Part shown: one piece after another, positions 60,180 to 64,000 of the stretch
How the letters are laid out: every line of letters starts with the position of its first letter
How positions within the stretch are numbered: position 1 is the first letter of the stretch
DNA from: JANRJY01 sp033763735
Lineage (GTDB): Bacteria; Bacteroidota; Bacteroidia; Cytophagales; UBA9547
Length of the DNA: 64,000 bases
Assembly (NCBI GenBank): GCA_033763735.1
Contig: JANRJY010000122.1
Location: 1-64,000 of the forward strand
Reading direction: 5' to 3'
Position numbers and translations under genes: made by a program
Notes under the pieces: model-generated
Told to the model about the DNA's origin: nothing
Databases searched by the model: none
What the model saw: only the letters and a program-made list of their open reading frames with translations

Positions 60180-60745
60180 TTGATATTTAAAAATTCATTA
60201 ACTAATAGTTCCGCATCTGAAAATACTTGTTCTAATTCAATATTGTGAAGCACTTTGTCAAAACTATTAACAAATCCAATTTCAAATCGAGCTTTTTCAA
60301 GCCGTTGACGAAGTTTATCTTCCGTTTCAGTTCCTCTGTTTCGAAGTCGTTTTTCCAACATATCCAAAGAAGGTGTTTTCACAAAAACTGACAATGCTTT
60401 GGGTCCAAAATATTTTTTAATATTCAAACCTCCTTTTACATCTACATCAAAAATAACATGTTTGCCTTGCCCCCAAATTCGTTCAATTTCAGACTTAAGT
60501 GTGCCATAATAATTATCTGTATAAACCTCCTCCCATTCCACAAATTCATTATTTTGAATTCTGTTTTTGAATTCTTCCAGTGACAAAAAATAATAATCCT
60601 TTGCATGTTGCTCATTTGGTCGTTTTGGGCGAGAGCATGCCGAAATTGAAAAATCAAGTTGAGGAAATTTTTCAAGCAAATGCTTGACTATGGTAGTTTT
60701 ACCTGATCCTGATGGTGCGGAGAATATGATAGCTTTGCCTTCCAA
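60176..60745 (-). CDS. gmk: Guanylate kinase
   Basis: Phosphorylates GMP to GDP. 189 residues with P-loop PSGSGKTTIV (residues 11-20), SRPKRPNEQHAKDYYF (GMP-binding region) and VDVKGGLNI. Length is normal. The stop codon overlaps the nadD start by ATGA. Confidence 0.96.
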   Translation of the reverse strand: MEGKAIIFSAPSGSGKTTIVKHLLEKFPQLDFSISACSRPKRPNEQHAKDYYFLSLEEFKNRIQNNEFVEWEEVYTDNYYGTLKSEIERIWGQGKHVIFDVDVKGGLNIKKYFGPKALSVFVKTPSLDMLEKRLRNRGTETEDKLRQRLEKARFEIGFVNSFDKVLHNIELEQVFSDAELLVNEFLNIK

Positions 60746-60801
60746 TCAATTGTATAATTATATCGCAAGTTAAAGGTATCATACGATATTCTGAATTATT
60801 A

Positions 60802-60828
60802 GGTCTATAAAACTTCTTTTTTGCAACA
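60802..60828. repeat. 27-bp direct repeat, copy 1 (stub of anti-sigma gene 3' end)
   Basis: Identical to 61582-61608 over 27 bases. On the minus strand it reads C C K K E V L stop plus three bases, i.e. the end of the 102-residue cysteine-rich gene at 61585. No further similarity on either side. The two copies are 780 bases apart and bracket a TA locus. Confidence 0.9.
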
Positions 60829-60952
60829 CTATGTTAAAATGGAAGTTTGCTTAAGACTTTATTTTAAAGAAAACAAAAGCAAATATTAGATTACACAAAT
60901 TAAACACTAACTAAATTTTTAAAAGAAAAAATCGTCTTTTTTGATTTAAAAT

Positions 60953-61254
60953 TTATGTCTTATTACCATTTTTCAATAACTCTAGCAGCTTTTAAGGGTT
61001 TTGTCGGTTATCCCAAAATGCAGTTATTATTATTGATTTTTCAAAAACTTTATAAAATATACTAAAGTTGCCCATTGCTGTTTCTCTCGTTTCAGAGTGA
61101 TTTGTTAATTTTCCTGAATATGGATTTTCAGATATTAAAAGCGTTTTCTTTTTTGAAAGTTTAATTAACTTTTGAGCGTAATTAGTTGAACCATTTCTAA
61201 GTGTCCAATATTTTAAAATTTCACGCCTTTATTTTAAAGCCGTTTCGGTCCATA
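60953..61254 (-). pseudogene. RelE/ParE-family toxin pseudogene (two in-frame stops)
   Basis: Minus-strand reading gives IIWTETALK-stop-RREILKYWTLRN, then GSTNYAQKLIKLSKKKTLLI, SENPYSGKLTNHSETRETAM, GNFSIFYKVFEKSIIITAFW and DNRQNP-stop-KLLELLKNG to a terminal stop at 60953. The framework matches RelE/ParE toxins of Bacteroidota, without frameshift over ~95 codons; only the stop codons at about codons 10 and 89 (61229-61231 and 60992-60994) interrupt it. The rest shows little decay, so inactivation looks recent. The antitoxin gene upstream is intact. Confidence 0.8.
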
Positions 61255-61497
61255 TTATAGACTTTTTAGCCATTCCAAATCCTTTTTATCAAGGTCTTCT
61301 TGAGAAATAAGCTTATTTTGTTTTATGTCATCATCACTCATATTCAGCATAAGTATTTGTGCTTCAGAGAGTTTTACTATGTCTTCGCCTACCGTGCTTT
61401 TGTCCACTAATTGATAAAGGGCAGTCAAATATTCTTTGTTTGAAATAGTAAGCAATTTGTCAATGATACTGTTTCTAATATTATCTGTTATAGTCAT
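61255..61497 (-). CDS. Putative antitoxin (orphaned)
   Basis: 80 residues: MTITDNIRNSIIDKLLTISN, YLTALYQLVDKSTVGEDI, then acidic KLSEAQILMLNMSDDDIKQN and KLISQEDLDKKDLEWLKSL. Looks like the small Bacteroidota antitoxins with a C-terminal toxin-clamping helix; identity comes mainly from its place 3-4 bases before a RelE-type frame. Since the toxin frame is broken, it is probably an orphan antitoxin. It does not resemble the 14.4-kb antitoxin. Confidence 0.65.
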   Translation of the reverse strand: MTITDNIRNSIIDKLLTISNKEYLTALYQLVDKSTVGEDIVKLSEAQILMLNMSDDDIKQNKLISQEDLDKKDLEWLKSL

Positions 61498-61581
61498 ACA
61501 ACTACTTTAGTTTAACAAAGATTATATTTTTTGCCGTTTTATCCAAAAAATGACAAAAACCAAAACGATTTAAAAATTTGG

Positions 61582-61608
61582 GGTCTATAAAACTTCTTTT
61601 TTGCAACA
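61582..61608. repeat. 27-bp direct repeat, copy 2
   Basis: Spans the last seven codons, the stop and three bases downstream of the cysteine-rich gene; identical to 60802-60828. Confidence 0.9.
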
Positions 61609-61893
61609 TTCCCTTACTTTTTCGATAAAATCTTCTGTGAGTTCAGGGGTGTTCAGTTTGGATTTGATATTTTCTTTAATGCAATCATGTATTTGCAAAT
61701 ATTCAGAGCAGGGTTTACAATTTTTGGTACCCGCCAAAAAATAAGCATCCTTGTTTCTACATGCCATATTGTCAAGATACAATTGGACGAACCTTATGCA
61801 TGCCCCATCTTTTTTGCAAGAGCGACTGCATGCATTGTGAAATTCTTCTAGTATTTGCTCACAAGTGAGCTCTTGTTCTGATTTAGTATTCAT
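61585..61893 (-). CDS. Cysteine-rich putative anti-sigma factor
   Basis: 102 residues with ten cysteines (11, 22, 26, 32, 45, 59, 62, 71, 96, 97) and His19. The H-x2-C-x3-C cluster (FHNACSRSC) and the later NCKPCSEYL pair recall the zinc-binding anti-sigma domain, though the spacing differs from the classic HX3CX2C. The gene overlaps the ECF sigma gene by 11 bases, which is the main reason for the call. A redox- or zinc-sensing role would be an inference. Its 3' end is duplicated beyond the TA locus. Confidence 0.65.
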   Translation of the reverse strand: MNTKSEQELTCEQILEEFHNACSRSCKKDGACIRFVQLYLDNMACRNKDAYFLAGTKNCKPCSEYLQIHDCIKENIKSKLNTPELTEDFIEKVRECCKKEVL

Positions 61894-62473
61894 CTGAATA
61901 TCCTAATGACTTGGCGTATGTTTTTATCTTTTCTTTAAGTGCATTTCGTGCTCTATGTAACCTTGAACGTACAGTACCTATAGGAATGTTCAATATTTCA
62001 GCAATTTCTTCATATTTAAAATCCTCAAGGTCGCAAAGTATGATAATTTCTCTGAACTCTTCTTGCAATGCATTGAATGCCAATGTCATTTCATCGCCCA
62101 TCATATTATCAATCACATCCACTTTCAGATTATTATCAGGAGCAACTGAAGCATTTTCGGAATTGTAATATTCTTCAATTTCCTGATAATCGTATTTTGG
62201 AGGTTCTTTGCTTTTTTTCCTGTAATCGTTAATAAAGGTGTTCTTCAGAATTCTAAACAACCATGCCTTAGCGTTAGTTCCTTTTTGAAAAGAATCGTAA
62301 AAACGAAAAGCCTTGATATAGGAATCTTGCACCAAGTCTTTAGCAGCATCCTGATCCAAAGTAAGCCTAAATGCAAAGTTATAGGCTTGCCTTGCAAGAG
62401 GCATAAAATCCTTTTCAAAATCCGTATTCAGTACTTTACTAGTTACCATTAAATTTTGGTTTTCTTTTTTCAA
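61883..62473 (-). CDS. ECF sigma factor (sigma-70 family)
   Basis: 196 residues. Region 2: ARQAYNFAFRLTLDQDAAKD, LVQDSYIKAFRFYDSF, AWLFRILKNTFINDYRKKSK. Region 4: ALQEEFREIIILCDLEDFKY, EEIAEILNIPIGTVRSRLHR, ARNALKEKI. Complete ECF factor. Start ATG at 62473 lies inside the crotonase gene; a second in-frame ATG at 62449 (MVTSKVLN) would shorten it by eight residues, and overlaps the crotonase stop by 11 bases. Both fit. Its own gene end overlaps the next gene. Confidence 0.92.
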   Translation of the reverse strand: MKKENQNLMVTSKVLNTDFEKDFMPLARQAYNFAFRLTLDQDAAKDLVQDSYIKAFRFYDSFQKGTNAKAWLFRILKNTFINDYRKKSKEPPKYDYQEIEEYYNSENASVAPDNNLKVDVIDNMMGDEMTLAFNALQEEFREIIILCDLEDFKYEEIAEILNIPIGTVRSRLHRARNALKEKIKTYAKSLGYSDEY

Positions 62474-63218
62474 AAAAGGCCTGTGTTCCTTCCTTAAAAT
62501 CTTCGGTGCTTATACATGCTGCAAAGGAATTGGCCTCTGTTTGATAACCATTTTCTTCTTTGTGGAATGCTGCATTAACACTTTCAATAATCAAGCCAAC
62601 TGCTACAGGTGGTTTTTCTGACACTTTTTTCATCATTTCCATACACATTGGCATTAAGCGGTCTGACGAGGTGACATAATTTACCAAACCTATTCGTTCA
62701 GCTTCTTTTGCATCAATCATGTCACCGGTTATTATTAATTCCAGGGCTTTACCTTTTCCAACCAGCAAAGGGAGTCTTTGTGTGGCCCCATAACCGGGTA
62801 TTATACCCAAATTAATTTCCGGTTGGCCGAATTTAGCATTATCCGAAGCAATTCTAATATGACATGCCATTGCCAATTCGCAACCACCTCCAAGTGCATA
62901 GCCATTAACAGCTGCAATAATTAATTTGGGGCAATTTTCAATTTCATCAAATATTTCCTGACCATTTTCAGCGGCTTTGCGTCCATTCATTTCGCCTAAT
63001 TTTGCAATTTCTGATATGTCGGCCCCTGCCACAAATGCTTTTTCGCCTTCACCGGTAATAATTGCACCTATCGCTTCTTTTTCGTCATACAAATACTTTA
63101 TAGCTTGATGTAGTTCTTTTAAAGTATCAAAATTTAATGCGTTGAGTTTATCAGGTCGGTTTATGGTAATCACCATAACACCATCAATAATGCTTACTTT
63201 AATATTTGAAAATTCCAT
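62439..63218 (-). CDS. Enoyl-CoA hydratase/isomerase family protein (crotonase)
   Basis: 259 residues with the crotonase oxyanion holes: ALNFDTLKELHQAI, GEGEKAFVAGADISEIAKLG, and YALGGGCELAMACHIRIASD, then GQPEINLGIIPGYGATQRLP with the catalytic glutamate region. Probably short-chain enoyl-CoA hydratase; two Glu residues at the expected spots (ELAMACH and PEINLGI) support hydratase activity. Overlaps the ECF sigma gene start, thus likely co-transcribed with it. Confidence 0.92.
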   Translation of the reverse strand: MEFSNIKVSIIDGVMVITINRPDKLNALNFDTLKELHQAIKYLYDEKEAIGAIITGEGEKAFVAGADISEIAKLGEMNGRKAAENGQEIFDEIENCPKLIIAAVNGYALGGGCELAMACHIRIASDNAKFGQPEINLGIIPGYGATQRLPLLVGKGKALELIITGDMIDAKEAERIGLVNYVTSSDRLMPMCMEMMKKVSEKPPVAVGLIIESVNAAFHKEENGYQTEANSFAACISTEDFKEGTQAFFEKRKPKFNGN

Positions 63219-63339
63219 GACTGTTCAGTTTAGGATTTATCCTTTTGGGCAACGAATTGTAAACATAAAAAATATTGTAATCAAAAAATGCTATTTATAT
63301 AAATATCGTAAAAATCAATAATGTCAAGGAATATTAAGA

Positions 63340-64000
63340 TTAATCCCCATCTCCACTTGAATATGTAATGCTAATTCCAAGTTTTGAGGACATTTCACTT
63401 TTTACAAAACGTGTCAATTTAAGAAGTTCTGTATGCAATTCATTTAAATTTGGATCATTTGATATAACATTATCTTTCATTTTGAGTCCGTTATATTTTG
63501 TAATAATGGCATTAATGTTTTTAAAAGAATTTTCAATTTCAGTGTGAGTCTCGCTTCCCGTTGATACTGCTTTTAAAAAATCGTCAAGTCCCACTCCATT
63601 TACATTATCAGGTCCTATACCGTAATATAAGTTCTGAAATGAAATCATATTTTGTTTTAATAAATCAAATGAATATCCACTGTAATATGCTTCAAGCAAC
63701 TCAGGTTGCACAGTCGTTTGTCCTGCTCTTTTGCCTAAAGGCAAAGCCAATCTATAATTTTTACTTATTTCAAATGAATGTATCCATTCGTTATACAAGC
63801 TTGACACAGATGAAGCTGCATCTGTGCCATTTCTTTCTAAAAAAGTAGATTTATAAATTTGCCAATCTGATAATACTTTGTCAGTTTTAGTTTTCAAGTC
63901 CGCAATTATGCTTTTTAAATATTTTATACGAGAAGTATTCGTTTTCAAATTATTAAATGCAATAGAATCTACTCCGTTTAAGTCAAACAACAAATAATCA
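63340..64000 (-). CDS. Imelysin-like protein, C-terminal part (partial at window end)
   Basis: The reading frame continues past the right edge, so only ~219 C-terminal codons are visible; a start codon is not seen. The imelysin (M75)-type pattern appears as LPLGKRAGQTTVQPELLEAY, SGYSFDLLKQNMISFQNLYY and a conserved GIGPDNVNGVGLDDFL, then helical C-terminus ending in a short acidic tail SSGDGD. Members are usually lipoproteins of iron-uptake loci. Function is an inference from family. Confidence 0.75.
   Translation of the reverse strand, partial: DYLLFDLNGVDSIAFNNLKTNTSRIKYLKSIIADLKTKTDKVLSDWQIYKSTFLERNGTDAASSVSSLYNEWIHSFEISKNYRLALPLGKRAGQTTVQPELLEAYYSGYSFDLLKQNMISFQNLYYGIGPDNVNGVGLDDFLKAVSTGSETHTEIENSFKNINAIITKYNGLKMKDNVISNDPNLNELHTELLKLTRFVKSEMSSKLGISITYSSGDGD

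Larger units (their letters stand above)
60746..61254. other. Intergenic region with decayed TA toxin
   Basis: 509 bases between gmk and the antitoxin gene. It contains the 27-bp repeat copy, about 125 bases without recognisable content, then a RelE/ParE pseudogene. Confidence 0.6.

Noticed and set aside
60802..61608. Transposon with target-site duplication
   Set aside because: No transposase or terminal inverted repeat in the 780 bases, and a 27-bp duplication is longer than usual for such elements; described as direct repeats only.
1..64000. tRNA or rRNA genes
   Set aside because: No cloverleaf-like sequence with the TTCGA/TTCAA arm was noticed in the intergenic gaps, but I could not run a covariance search.

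Overview
The window is a compact, AT-rich chromosomal segment from a member of the Bacteroidota. Evidence for this: a type IX secretion (gliding-type) C-terminal sorting domain on a PKD-like protein, PD40/OmpA proteins of the PorE type, many short SPII lipoproteins, start codons without Shine-Dalgarno sequences, TAnnTTTG promoter boxes, families typical of the phylum (DUF2795, DUF349, DUF1573-YajC-YbbR), and an ATP synthase locus atpBEFHAG that lacks atpDC. The genus cannot be named from the sequence alone. I saw no tRNA, rRNA, CRISPR array, transposase or prophage.

Layout. 1-5.7 kb: end of a BatD-like gene, folE, a lipoprotein, an SDR39U1 epimerase, prfA, an Omp85-like barrel and a methyltransferase. 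5.9-11.4 kb: a giant exported protein of unknown function with a lysine-rich repetitive tail. 11.5-15 kb: ahcY and rdgB in a segment that also carries two small membrane-protein genes and a RelE/ParE-type toxin-antitoxin pair. This segment is bracketed by a dead 3' stub of a second ahcY and a dead 5' stub of a second rdgB. 15-27 kb: a HAD phosphatase, fabD, a DCC-family protein, a T9SS cargo protein, gyrB, a multidomain sensor without output domain, exported proteins and lipB. 27.4-34.4 kb: the F-type ATP synthase operon, apparently coupled translationally to an agmatine deiminase gene. 34.5-41 kb: a DUF349 protein, a flippase, Kup and a small operon ending in a PolB-like exonuclease. 41-47 kb: a housekeeping string on the minus strand (heptose kinase, coaE, ybbR, yajC, DUF1573, purQ, pheS). 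47-58 kb: a hydrolase, two overlapping PD40/OmpA envelope genes, a response regulator, a FAD/Fe-S D-lactate dehydrogenase-like enzyme and a CHASE3 histidine kinase. 58-64 kb: peroxiredoxin and superoxide dismutase sharing a bidirectional terminator, gmk-nadD, a second (dead) TA locus between 27-bp direct repeats, an ECF sigma/anti-sigma pair overlapping a crotonase, and part of an imelysin-like gene.

The most noteworthy signal is not a gene. At two separate loci a toxin-antitoxin module sits against a housekeeping gene, and a short duplicated end of that gene is left on the far side of the module. In the 11.5-15 kb case both outer edges carry such stubs. The stubs differ from the intact genes mostly at synonymous or conservative positions, and the rdgB stub still overlaps the stop codon of the upstream gene, which suggests that a foreign ahcY-rdgB-TA segment replaced the resident genes. 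In the 61 kb case a perfect 27-bp repeat (the last seven codons, the stop and three further bases of an anti-sigma-like gene) flanks an antitoxin and a toxin pseudogene with two in-frame stops.
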